Below are positions 33,413-41,289 of a DNA stretch of 64,000 nucleotides, piece by piece. Origin of the DNA: Desulfatibacillum aliphaticivorans DSM 15576 (GTDB lineage Bacteria > Desulfobacterota > Desulfobacteria > Desulfobacterales > Desulfatibacillaceae); NCBI RefSeq assembly GCF_000429905.1, contig NZ_AUCT01000009.1, forward strand, positions 144,725 to 208,724. Direction: 5' to 3'. The notes under the pieces were generated by a model. That model was not told the DNA's origin and did no database searches. It saw nothing but the letters and a program-made list of their open reading frames with translations. The position numbers and the translations under genes are program-made. Position 1 is the first letter of the stretch, and each line of letters opens with the position of its first letter.

Positions 33413-34198
33413 ATGGAATTTGAAGATATCAGAGTGGAAAAGGCGGACGGAATCGCCGTCATCACCATTGACCGGCCCAAGGTTCTCAACGCCATTCGCT
33501 ACGTGACCATGCTGGAGATCGACAAGGCTCTGGACGACATCGAGGAAGACGAAAGCATCCGGGTGCTGGTGATCACCGGCGCCGGGGACAAAGCCTTTAT
33601 CTCCGGCGGCGACATTTCCATCATGGCAAGGGGTCGCGGATACGTGGAAACCCTGACCGAAACGCCCAAGGGCCAGGCGGTCTGCACTCGGATCGAGCAT
33701 TTTCCCAAGCCGGTCATCGCCCGGATCAACGGCTTCGCCCTGGGCGGAGGCACGGAAGTGGCCCTTTCGTGCGACATCCGCATCGCTGTGGAGCACGCCA
33801 TTATGGGCCTGCCTGAAATCAAGCTGGGCATCATCCCGGGCTACGGGGGAACCCAGCGTCTGCCCCGGCTGGTTGGCATGGGCAAAGCCAAGGAGCTTAT
33901 CATGACCGGCGATCACATCTCCGCCATGGAAGCCCTGAACATCGGGCTGGTGAACCACGTGGTCCCCAAAGAAGAGCTGGACGTTCTGGTTTCCAAGATG
34001 GCCGGTAAAATCGCCAGCAAAAGCCCCATCGCTTTGCACATGGCCAAGGCCTCCATCAATAACGGCGTGCAGGCCGATCTCAGGACCGGTCTGGATTATG
34101 AAGCCCGCTGCTTTTCCCTGTGCTTCGGCTCCGAAGACAGGGTGGAGGGCACCAACGCATTCATGGAGAAGCGCAAGCCCAAGTTCACGGGCCGTTAG
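33413..34198 (+). CDS. enoyl-CoA hydratase (crotonase)
   Basis: 261 residues. ITIDRPKVLNAIRYVTM, GAGDKAFISGGDIS, INGFALGGGTEVALSCDIRI and LPEIKLGIIPGYGGTQRL give both catalytic Glu regions of classical short-chain hydratases (MGLPEIKLG and the following loop). It hydrates trans-2-enoyl-CoA to the (S)-3-hydroxyacyl-CoA used by the preceding gene's product. It starts 18 bases after the dehydrogenase stop and is followed by a 34-base hairpin before the thiolase gene. Confidence 0.95.
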   Translation: MEFEDIRVEKADGIAVITIDRPKVLNAIRYVTMLEIDKALDDIEEDESIRVLVITGAGDKAFISGGDISIMARGRGYVETLTETPKGQAVCTRIEHFPKPVIARINGFALGGGTEVALSCDIRIAVEHAIMGLPEIKLGIIPGYGGTQRLPRLVGMGKAKELIMTGDHISAMEALNIGLVNHVVPKEELDVLVSKMAGKIASKSPIALHMAKASINNGVQADLRTGLDYEARCFSLCFGSEDRVEGTNAFMEKRKPKFTGR

Positions 34199-34205
34199 AT
34201 ATCCG

Positions 34206-34239
34206 TTTCCGCGGCAAGGTGTGGAGCCTTGCCCGGAAA
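34206..34239 (+). other. intercistronic hairpin between crotonase and thiolase genes
   Basis: TTTCC-GC-GGCAAGG pairs with CCTTGCC-C-GGAAA across a 7-nt loop. No T-run follows, so it is more likely an RNA-stability or processing element than a terminator. Confidence 0.55.
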
Positions 34240-34293
34240 TTCTCATTTGCCGGGGGTATTTACCTAATTTCTTAGGATAAAAAGGTGGAAGCA

Positions 34294-35478
34294 ATGAAAG
34301 AAGTTTACTTGGTGGACGGAGTCAGAACGGCCATCGGCAGGATGGGCGGCTCCTTGTCCATGTTCCGGCCGGAGGAACTGGCCGCATTCGCCCTGAAGGG
34401 GCTCATAGAAAAAACAGGCATTGACCCGTCCATTGTGGACGACGTGCTGGTCGGGCATGCCTGCACGAATAACGCGGCGGTGAACATCGCCAGATGGGCG
34501 GCGCTGAAGGCGGGCTTTCCGTACTCCGTGCCGGCCCAGACTGTGGAAAGGCAATGCGGCTCCGCGCTCCAGACCATCAATTCCGCGGCCGCCAACATCA
34601 AGGCCGGCTTCGGCGAGGTGTACATCGCCGGAGGGTGTGAATCCTGGAGCAATCAGCCTTATCTCATGGAGCGCCAAAAGCAGCCTTTCTCCCTGGTTCC
34701 GCCCAAGTATATCACCCGGCAGGTGGGACCCACCGAGGAAACCGATGCGCCCATGGGCATTGTGGCTGAGATCCTGGCCGACGAGTTCGGCGTTTCCCGC
34801 GAGGAGCAGGACGCCTTCGGGCTGCGCAGCCAGACCCGGGCCATCCAGGCCATCAAGGAGGGATATTTCAAGGAGGAAATCGTTCCCGTGAAAGTCCCGC
34901 AAAGAAAAGGCGATCCCATCATTTTCGACCAGGACGAGCATCCCCGGGAGACCAACCCCGAGAAGCTGGCCAAGCTGCGTCCAGCCTTTAAAAAAGACGG
35001 AACCGTCACCGCCGGAACTTCTTCGGGCCTGAACGACGGCGCCGTGGCCAACTTGGTCGCATCCCAGGAAAAATGCGAGGAATTGAGCTTAAAGCCCCTG
35101 GCCCGCTTTGTCTCCTGCGCCCTTGGCGCCCGGGAGCCCAAATACATGGGCGTGGCGCCGGTCATTGCCATGGAAAAAGCCTTGGTTAACGCAGGACTCA
35201 CCATGGCCGACATGGACGTGGTGGAGTGCAACGAGGCTTTCGCCTCCCAGACCCTGGCCGTCATGAAAAGCCTCAAGAAAAACGGCCACGAGTTTGACGA
35301 GGAAAAATGGAATCCCAACGGCGGCGCCATTGCTTTCGGCCATCCCAACGGCATGTCCGGCGGCAGGCTGGCCCTGGCCGTTGTGCATCAGTTGAAGCGC
35401 ATCCAGGGCCGTTACGGCATGGCCACGCTGTGCATCGGCGGAGGCCAGGGAATCGCCGCCATCTTCGAAAGAATATAG
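34294..35478 (+). CDS. thiolase (acetyl-CoA acyltransferase)
   Basis: 394 residues from ATG 34294 (AAGGTGG ahead). All three catalytic groups are present: C88 in VERQCGSALQTI, H350 in FGHPNGMSGG and C380 in CIGGGQGIA. It cleaves 3-ketoacyl-CoA with CoA to acetyl-CoA and a shortened acyl-CoA. This is the true thiolase of the operon, in contrast to the two Cys-less thiolase-fold proteins encoded next. Confidence 0.95.
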   Translation: MKEVYLVDGVRTAIGRMGGSLSMFRPEELAAFALKGLIEKTGIDPSIVDDVLVGHACTNNAAVNIARWAALKAGFPYSVPAQTVERQCGSALQTINSAAANIKAGFGEVYIAGGCESWSNQPYLMERQKQPFSLVPPKYITRQVGPTEETDAPMGIVAEILADEFGVSREEQDAFGLRSQTRAIQAIKEGYFKEEIVPVKVPQRKGDPIIFDQDEHPRETNPEKLAKLRPAFKKDGTVTAGTSSGLNDGAVANLVASQEKCEELSLKPLARFVSCALGAREPKYMGVAPVIAMEKALVNAGLTMADMDVVECNEAFASQTLAVMKSLKKNGHEFDEEKWNPNGGAIAFGHPNGMSGGRLALAVVHQLKRIQGRYGMATLCIGGGQGIAAIFERI

Positions 35479-35486
35479 GGGGAGTC

Positions 35487-36635
35487 ATGTCTGACAGAGT
35501 TGCAATAGTCGGAGTCGCCCAAACGCGGTTCAGCCCCAAAAGGGCCGACGCCAACGTGGCTGAACTGGCCTACGAAGTCATTGAGAAGGTCCTGAACGAC
35601 ACGGGCCTTTCCATTGAAAAGGACATCGACAACACCATCAGCTGCTCCCACGACATCTGGGACGGCCAGACAATTTCCAATATCGGCATTACCGACGTGG
35701 CCGGCGGCCATCTTCGCACGGAAGAAAAAATGGCCATGGACGGCAGCACGGCGGCCTATTACGGCACCGTGGGAATCCTGTCCGGCGAATACGAATGCAC
35801 CTTGCTGCTCGCCCACACCAAAATGTCCCAGACCAACCGGCACATCGTCAATAACGACGCCTTTGAGCCCATATACTCCCGTCAGTTGGGCCTGGACTTC
35901 ACCTCCGCAGGCGCCTTGCAGGCCAGAAGGTACATGCACGCCCACAACCTTTCCAGGGAGGACACGGCCCGGGTGGTCATGAAAAATCTGGGCGCCGCCA
36001 TGGCCAATCCGCTCTCCTGCCGGTTCGGTTATTACGGGATGGACGACGTGCTTTCCTCTGAAATGGAAGCCGATCCCCTGACCACCATGGACATCGCGCC
36101 GGACGTGGACGGCGCTGTGGCCATGATTGTCGCGTCCGAAAGCAAGGCGAAAAAGATTACGGATACGCCGGTCTGGATTCAAGGCCTGGGCTCCTGCTAC
36201 GACGACTATTTTTTGGGAGACCGGGATCTTGCGGAATGCATGGCTTTGGAAAAAGCCGCAGCCCAGGCTTATAAAATGGCCGGGATAAGCAACCCCGTCA
36301 AAGACCTGGACTTGATCGAGCTGTCCGACGAATTTTCCTATCAGGAGCTTTTATGGCTGGAAGGCCTGGGCGTGTGCAAGCCCGGGGAAGCCGCCAAGCT
36401 GACCGAGTCCGGCTTTACCTCCAGGGAGGGAGAGCTCCCCGTAAATCCGTCCGGCGGCGTGCTTTCCGGAGTTCCCGCCAACGTCATGGGCCTCAACCGG
36501 GTGGCCGAGGCGGCGCTTCAGTTGATGGGCAAAGCGGGCGAGCGCCAGGTGCAAAACGCCAAACGCGCCGTCGCTCAGGGGCATACGGGATTTTGCGGAC
36601 AACATCAATGCGTCATCGTGCTGGGAAACCAATAA
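35487..36635 (+). CDS. thiolase-fold protein 1 without catalytic Cys (SCPx/Ltp2-like)
   Basis: 382 residues from ATG 35487 (GGGGGAG ahead), 8 bases after the thiolase stop. VAIVGVAQTRFSPKRAD and PVNPSGGVLSGVPANVMG place it in the SCPx/lipid-transfer branch of thiolases. Where thiolases have the nucleophilic Cys it reads KMAMDGSTAAYYG, and the GHP histidine motif is PANVMG, so Claisen cleavage by the normal route is not possible. The C-terminus keeps a Cys-containing GHTGFCGQHQC. Relatives such as Ltp2 work as retro-aldolases together with a DUF35 protein, and two of those are encoded downstream. Confidence 0.88.
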   Translation: MSDRVAIVGVAQTRFSPKRADANVAELAYEVIEKVLNDTGLSIEKDIDNTISCSHDIWDGQTISNIGITDVAGGHLRTEEKMAMDGSTAAYYGTVGILSGEYECTLLLAHTKMSQTNRHIVNNDAFEPIYSRQLGLDFTSAGALQARRYMHAHNLSREDTARVVMKNLGAAMANPLSCRFGYYGMDDVLSSEMEADPLTTMDIAPDVDGAVAMIVASESKAKKITDTPVWIQGLGSCYDDYFLGDRDLAECMALEKAAAQAYKMAGISNPVKDLDLIELSDEFSYQELLWLEGLGVCKPGEAAKLTESGFTSREGELPVNPSGGVLSGVPANVMGLNRVAEAALQLMGKAGERQVQNAKRAVAQGHTGFCGQHQCVIVLGNQ

Positions 36636-36647
36636 GGGAGGGATGAT

Positions 36648-37817
36648 ATGAAACGCAATGTGGCCATAATCGGCGGCGGCCAAACTTATCATGCCGCCCG
36701 CAGGCACGACGTGGACCAGGGCGAGATGGTCAACGAAGCCGTACGGGCCGCCCTTAAAGACGCCCAGATGACCATGGACGACATCGACGCGGTGTTTTTG
36801 GGCAACATGGAATTTTTCGAGGGCACCCACCTGACCGACTGCTGGCTGGCCGGCTCTGCAGGAGCTTACGGCAAGCCCGGCATGAAGATCACCACGGGCG
36901 GCACCGTGGGCGCCACCATCATCGGCGCGGGCATGCATCATATAGCTGCGGGTCTTTTTGACAGGGTTTTGTGCATAGGCTTTGAAAAGCAGGAGGAAGG
37001 GGACACAGGCGCCATCCTGAGCGGCGTGGCCCATCCTTTGTACGGACGCTCCATGGCCGGCGCGGCCGTGGGATACTTCGCCATGATGGGAACTTCCTAC
37101 ATGGCCGCCTGGGGCGCCAAGGAAGAGCACGCGGCCATGGTCGCAGTCAAAGCCCGGCAGAACGCCCGCAAGAACCAATACGCTCATCTGAAGCTGGATA
37201 TCACCATAGAAGACGCTTTGAACTCCCGCATGCTGGCTTATCCGGTCCGGATGCTGGATATGTGCCCGGCCTCCAACGGCGCCTGCGCTGTTATTCTGGG
37301 GGACGAAAAAACTGCCAAGGATCGCTGCAAAAAGCCTGTCTGGATTCGGGCCATGGACACCGCCCATAACGAACAGTTTGAAATCGACTGGCGGAATGTC
37401 ACCCTGACCAAGCCCATCTTTTCCACGGCTTGCGCGGCCAGGATGTACAAAAGGCTGGGCGTGGACGATCCCAAAAAATATTTCGACGTGTTCGAAATTT
37501 ACGAGCCGGCGACCTGGGCGGAAATGGTCTGGTACGAAGACCTGGGCCTGTGCGGCCGAGGCGAGGGCTTCAAGCTCATGGAGGAAGGCGCCACGGCCAT
37601 TGACGGCCCCATCCCTGTGAATCCTTCGGGCGGAGTCTTGTCCACAAACTGCATCGGCGCTTCCGCCATGCTGCGCGTTTGGGAGGCGGCCCTGCAAATT
37701 CGGGGCGACGCCGGAGGCCATCAGGTTCCCAATGAGGTCAATCGGGCTTTGGCCACGGCATACGGCGGGACCAACTGGACCGTCATGACCGCTTTGTCGA
37801 GTTCCACCGAGGATTAA
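36648..37817 (+). CDS. thiolase-fold protein 2 without catalytic Cys (SCPx/Ltp2-like)
   Basis: 389 residues, paralogous to but clearly distinct from the previous protein. NVAIIGGGQTYHAAR starts the fold, the nucleophile region reads KITTGGTVGATIIG with no Cys, and the C-terminal motif is PVNPSGGVLSTNCIGASAM, lacking the GHP His. It therefore should not be a thiolase either. Together with the upstream copy and the two DUF35 genes it makes a 2+2 set, perhaps two aldolase complexes or one mixed complex. GGGAGG precedes ATG 36648. Confidence 0.88.
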   Translation: MKRNVAIIGGGQTYHAARRHDVDQGEMVNEAVRAALKDAQMTMDDIDAVFLGNMEFFEGTHLTDCWLAGSAGAYGKPGMKITTGGTVGATIIGAGMHHIAAGLFDRVLCIGFEKQEEGDTGAILSGVAHPLYGRSMAGAAVGYFAMMGTSYMAAWGAKEEHAAMVAVKARQNARKNQYAHLKLDITIEDALNSRMLAYPVRMLDMCPASNGACAVILGDEKTAKDRCKKPVWIRAMDTAHNEQFEIDWRNVTLTKPIFSTACAARMYKRLGVDDPKKYFDVFEIYEPATWAEMVWYEDLGLCGRGEGFKLMEEGATAIDGPIPVNPSGGVLSTNCIGASAMLRVWEAALQIRGDAGGHQVPNEVNRALATAYGGTNWTVMTALSSSTED

Positions 37818-37848
37818 ACCTAATGCGCCCTTGGGAAAGGATGTTGGC

Positions 37849-38349
37849 ATGAATCAGAAAAATACGGATACCGAACAAATATGCGTCCCCATGACCGTGG
37901 ACGTCCCGTACCGGTTTGCGGCGGGCAAGTACATGGCCAGGTTTTTGACGGAGCTTAGGGATAACGGCCGCTTTGTGGGCATCAAGTGCCCTTCCTGCAA
38001 CCGGGTTCAGATGCCTCCCCGGGTGGTGTGCGCGGCATGCCACGTGAAAAATGACGAGTGGGTGGAGCTGTCCTCCGAAGGTACGATGGTCGGATTTACC
38101 ATCATGTACCTTCCTTTGACGGATCCCACCACGGGAAAGCCCCACGAACCGCCCTTTGTGTACGGGTCGGTCAGGCTGGACGGTTCGGACTCCACCGTGG
38201 AGCACATGGTCAACGTAGAGCCGGACCTGGACAAAGTCTGGGTGGGCATGCGGATGAAAGTGGTCTTGCGGGACAGGGAAGAGCGCATTGGGGATTTGAG
38301 CGACATCATACATTTTGAACCTCTTCCGGGCCAGAAAAGGCCGCAGTAA
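37849..38349 (+). CDS. DUF35 zinc-ribbon/OB-fold protein 1
   Basis: 166 residues from ATG 37849. An N-terminal helix (GKYMARFLTELRDNGRF) is followed by the zinc ribbon C47, C50, C61, C64 (CPSC...CAAC) and an OB fold. Such proteins bind acyl-CoA and partner thiolase-fold enzymes; examples are the ChsH2 C-terminal domain with Ltp2 and BbsA with BbsB in anaerobic toluene degradation. It lies 31 bases after the second thiolase-fold gene. The N-terminal extension before the ribbon is usual for the family. Confidence 0.92.
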   Translation: MNQKNTDTEQICVPMTVDVPYRFAAGKYMARFLTELRDNGRFVGIKCPSCNRVQMPPRVVCAACHVKNDEWVELSSEGTMVGFTIMYLPLTDPTTGKPHEPPFVYGSVRLDGSDSTVEHMVNVEPDLDKVWVGMRMKVVLRDREERIGDLSDIIHFEPLPGQKRPQ

Positions 38350-38372
38350 TATATTTCGGGGGGAAAGAGATA

Positions 38373-38837
38373 ATGGAAAGTAAATCCGTCCAAGCTCCAT
38401 TTGAGGTGGATCAGCATATTACAGCCCACAGCAATTACTTCGTCGGAAAAATGGGCAGCAAGTTCTATATCGCCCTTAGGGACTCCAAGGAAATCCTGGG
38501 CGTCCGGTGCAAGACCTGCTCCAAAGTGCTTTGGCCGCCCCGGGAAACCTGCGGCCGCTGCTTTTCTCTGCTTACGGAAGACGATTTGGTGAAAATCGGC
38601 CCGGGCGGGAGCGTGGTTTCGTTCACCCGCGTGCATTACAATGAGCCCATCCATCCCGACGTGGACGCCCCCCTGGTTTACGCCGTGATTCAACTGGACG
38701 GGGCCGACTCCGGCATGACCCATCTGATCGGCCGGGTGGATCCCGACCAGATTGAGATCGGCATGCGCGTGACCCCGGTCTTCATAGAAAACAGAAAGGG
38801 CAACATTCTGGACATTGTGTATTTCAAGCCGGAATAA
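38373..38837 (+). CDS. DUF35 zinc-ribbon/OB-fold protein 2
   Basis: 154 residues. Zinc ribbon C46, C49, C60, C63 (CKTC...CGRC) after an N-terminal helix, then the OB fold (GGSVVSFTRVHYNEP, PLVYAVIQLDGADSGMTHL). It is a paralogue of the preceding gene, 23 bases downstream. Two thiolase-fold and two DUF35 genes in a row suggest that each DUF35 serves one thiolase-fold partner, though the pairing cannot be read from order alone. Confidence 0.92.
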   Translation: MESKSVQAPFEVDQHITAHSNYFVGKMGSKFYIALRDSKEILGVRCKTCSKVLWPPRETCGRCFSLLTEDDLVKIGPGGSVVSFTRVHYNEPIHPDVDAPLVYAVIQLDGADSGMTHLIGRVDPDQIEIGMRVTPVFIENRKGNILDIVYFKPE

Positions 38838-38864
38838 ACAGGATTAGGCGGCAAAGGGGGACTC

Positions 38865-39896
38865 ATGGATACCCAAGAGCAAAAAAACTATCTGGCCATG
38901 TGGGACGGCGAGTTATCCGCCGAAAGAAATCCGGCCAACTACCAGCGTCAGGACGATGGGTCGCATATTTTTCATAATGAAAAAGATTATTATGAATGGT
39001 GGTACTTTGACGCGGCCTTTGACAACGGCTATCACGTGGTCATCACCTTTCACTACCACAACGTCTTTCTTAAGCCCATGGCGCCGTCCATCCAGATTTT
39101 CATCTACAAGCCCGACGGCCAAAAAATCGAAAAATACGACCTCAGCCCCATGGATAGCATCAGCGCCCACCCAGACTATTGCAACGTCAGAATGGGGGAT
39201 AGCTGGGTCCGGGACATGGGAGACCATTACGAGCTTTCCATCATGGTGCGCGGCGTCGGCGCCAAACTGCGCTTCACCAATACGGTTCCCTCGTGGAAGC
39301 CGGGCCGGGGCTTTAACTACAAAAACGAAGATACGGGCAAGATTTCAGGCTGGGTGGTTCCCCAGCCCTGCGCCAGGGTGGAAGGCGATCTCATCATCAA
39401 GGACGAAGTCATCCCGGTTCAGGGAAGCGGCTATCATGACCACAATTGGGGCAACTGCCGGTTTCATGAAATTTTCTGGGGCTGGTATTGGGGCCGCATC
39501 CAAAATCCCCAATACACCATTGTCTACGGCTGGGTGATTCCCAAGGATAAAACCGGCCCTATCGTAACGCCTTTGCTCATCGCCCGGGAAAACGAAGTGC
39601 TTCTCTCCACCAATTCCATGGAAGGCAAATGCCTGGAAATGGGCAGGGACGAGAAATTTCAGCGGGAGTATCCGACCCATCTGACCCTGGCGACGGACGC
39701 CCAGGGCGTAAAGATGAACCTGGATATTACCGCGCACAGGCTTATCGAAGCCATGCAGCTTCCCCCCAGCACGGACTGGCCCCAGTATTACAACCGGTGC
39801 CTTGCCCATTATAAACTGGATCTGGAAGTGGACGGCAAAAAGGACCTGCTGGAAGGCGAGTTCCTGCACGAAACCATGCTGCTGCAAGAGGAATAA
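38865..39896 (+). CDS. CrtC/AttH-like lipocalin-family protein
   Basis: 343 residues, no signal peptide. DYYEWWYFDAAFDNGY near residue 42 and GSGYHDHNWGNCRFHE near 195 are the hallmark motifs of the carotenoid 1,2-hydratase (CrtC)/AttH superfamily, two lipocalin-like domains. Members hydrate, cyclise or isomerise large hydrophobic isoprenoids, and fungal relatives are Diels-Alderases; many are uncharacterised. It ends the tight gene run that starts at 30065. In an acyl-CoA degradation operon it might act on a terpenoid or cyclic substrate. Function is not assigned. Confidence 0.78.
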   Translation: MDTQEQKNYLAMWDGELSAERNPANYQRQDDGSHIFHNEKDYYEWWYFDAAFDNGYHVVITFHYHNVFLKPMAPSIQIFIYKPDGQKIEKYDLSPMDSISAHPDYCNVRMGDSWVRDMGDHYELSIMVRGVGAKLRFTNTVPSWKPGRGFNYKNEDTGKISGWVVPQPCARVEGDLIIKDEVIPVQGSGYHDHNWGNCRFHEIFWGWYWGRIQNPQYTIVYGWVIPKDKTGPIVTPLLIARENEVLLSTNSMEGKCLEMGRDEKFQREYPTHLTLATDAQGVKMNLDITAHRLIEAMQLPPSTDWPQYYNRCLAHYKLDLEVDGKKDLLEGEFLHETMLLQEE

Positions 39897-39900
39897 AGCA

Positions 39901-39930
39901 TGGGGTCAAATCTACGTTTGACGTTTGAGA
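39901..39930 (+). repeat. half copy of the TGGGGTCAAATCTAC inverted repeat
   Basis: 30 bases identical to the left arm at 32371-32400. It lies 5 bases after the stop of the CrtC-like gene, the same distance as the full copy from its upstream gene; the right arm is missing. Confidence 0.8.
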
Positions 39931-40013
39931 CTTTGGAACTCGTTCCCATGCTTTTCGTGGGAATGTATACGGAGGCTGCTTAAGAGGGATTGCTTCCCTT
40001 TAGGCGAATTTAT

Positions 40014-40079
40014 GTTGGGTTCAAAGTCCAAGGGTGTTTTTGATGCTTGATGGACCAGCGCAGGACTTCTTAACCCAAC
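40014..40079. repeat. imperfect inverted repeat GTTGGGTT...AACCCAAC
   Basis: GTTGGGTT at 40014 and AACCCAAC at 40072 are complementary, with further partial pairing inside (AAAGTCC/GGACTT). It sits in the 268-base gap 39897-40164, which holds only repeats. Confidence 0.5.
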
Positions 40080-40108
40080 CTTGTACGAAACCTGTTGACG
40101 CGGCTTAG

Positions 40109-40134
40109 GTTGGGTAGAGCTTGCGAAACCCAAC
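40109..40134. repeat. 26-base hairpin repeat GTTGGGTAGAGCTTGCGAAACCCAAC-type, copy 1
   Basis: Arms GTTGGGT/ACCCAAC enclose AGAGCTTGCGAA. A second copy with two base changes is at 41889. Both precede the next gene of the run by tens of bases. Confidence 0.7.
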
Positions 40135-40164
40135 AAATGCCTTGTGTACGGACTGGAGAGGGAC

Positions 40165-40617
40165 ATGGAAAAAACCTATTTGGAAGATTACGAAGTCGGG
40201 GAAGAATTCACCTCTCCGGCCAGGACCATGACCGAAGCCGACATCGTTAATTTCGCAGGAATGACGGGCGACTGGCATCCTATCCACACCAACGTGGAAT
40301 TCGCTTCCCAAACGCCGTTTAAAGAGCGAATCGCCCACGGCATGCTGACTTTGTGCCTGGGCAGCGCGCTCATATTCCGGTTGGGGCAGTACGTGGCCCT
40401 GCCGAAATCCTTTATCGCTTTTTACGGCATGGACAAGGTGCGGTTTGTGGGGCCGGTGAAGATTCACGACACCATTAAAACGACCATGAAAATCCTGGCC
40501 CTGGAGAACAAGGACGAAAAACGCGGGATCATGGTCTGCGAAAACACCATATCCAACCAGCGGGACGAAGCTGTGGTGATTTACACCACCCGGGCCTTGG
40601 TGGGGCGCAGGCCTTAG
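40165..40617 (+). CDS. MaoC-family enoyl-CoA hydratase
   Basis: 150 residues from ATG 40165 (GGAGAGG ahead; a GTG at 40144 is less likely). Single hot-dog domain with a complete hydratase-2 motif: D36 and H41 in GDWHPIHTN, then ERIAHGMLTLCLG. It hydrates an enoyl-CoA with (R) stereochemistry, or dehydrates a hydroxyacyl-CoA. Unlike the pair at 23.8-24.8 kb it has no inactive partner gene and is probably a homodimer. It starts a second cluster of the island after a repeat-containing gap. Confidence 0.9.
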   Translation: MEKTYLEDYEVGEEFTSPARTMTEADIVNFAGMTGDWHPIHTNVEFASQTPFKERIAHGMLTLCLGSALIFRLGQYVALPKSFIAFYGMDKVRFVGPVKIHDTIKTTMKILALENKDEKRGIMVCENTISNQRDEAVVIYTTRALVGRRP

Positions 40618-40635
40618 CCGGACGTAGGCGCGAGC

Positions 40636-41289
40636 ATGGAATTCGATCTTCACATACACACCAACCGGTTTTCCGGGTGCAGCAACATTGACCCCGGAGA
40701 AGTGATCGCAAGGGCGCTGGCCGCAGGCCTTGACGGCATCGCCCTGACTGAGCACGGAATCCGTTGGCCGGACGGAGAGATCGAAAAATTGCTGGATCAA
40801 TGCGGAGAGAAAAAGCTCATTGTCCTGCCAGGAGAAGAAGCCGCCTGCTACTCCTCCCGGGGGGAATTCCAGGGCGAGTTCCTGGTGTTCGGGCATCCAA
40901 AAAGCCTTGGCTCCGCATTGAGCGTGGAAGCCCTGGTGGAGCGCGTTCATGAGTCCGGCGGCGTGGTAGTCGCCGCCCATCCGTTCAAACGGGCGCGTCG
41001 TGGAAACGCCTATTACGGGTGCGGCGACAACGCGGGAAAATACGACCTGGACGGCATGGAAACCCTGCATCCTTCCTATGATGAAGAAGGCCTGGAAAAA
41101 GCCTGGGCTCTTTGCCAATCCGCCGGATTGGCGTCCATAGGGGGCAGCGACGCCCATGCACCCGAGCAGATCGGGAAGGTGCGCACCGTGTTTGAGCGGC
41201 CTATACAAAGCCTGGAAGATCTCTGCAGGGAGATCCGGGAGGGGAGGTCCAGGGCGGCGATTGCAAAAGACAATGGCGAAATCAAATAG
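40636..41289 (+). CDS. PHP-domain phosphoesterase-like protein
   Basis: 217 residues. Metal-binding PHP motifs: DLHIHTNRFSGCS at the N-terminus, ALTEHGIRW, PGEEAACYS, VAAHPFKR, GGSDAHAPEQIG. The short form is like YciV/histidinol-phosphatase-like proteins, which hydrolyse phosphate esters or small nucleotides with a trinuclear metal site. Its link to acyl-CoA metabolism is unclear. Its 3' end overlaps the next gene by 17 bases, so the two phosphoesterases are translationally coupled. Confidence 0.88.
   Translation: MEFDLHIHTNRFSGCSNIDPGEVIARALAAGLDGIALTEHGIRWPDGEIEKLLDQCGEKKLIVLPGEEAACYSSRGEFQGEFLVFGHPKSLGSALSVEALVERVHESGGVVVAAHPFKRARRGNAYYGCGDNAGKYDLDGMETLHPSYDEEGLEKAWALCQSAGLASIGGSDAHAPEQIGKVRTVFERPIQSLEDLCREIREGRSRAAIAKDNGEIK

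Noticed and set aside
35487..37817. Annotating both thiolase-fold proteins as acetyl-CoA acetyltransferases
   Set aside because: Neither has the nucleophilic Cys nor the GHP histidine; only the gene at 34294 has all catalytic residues.
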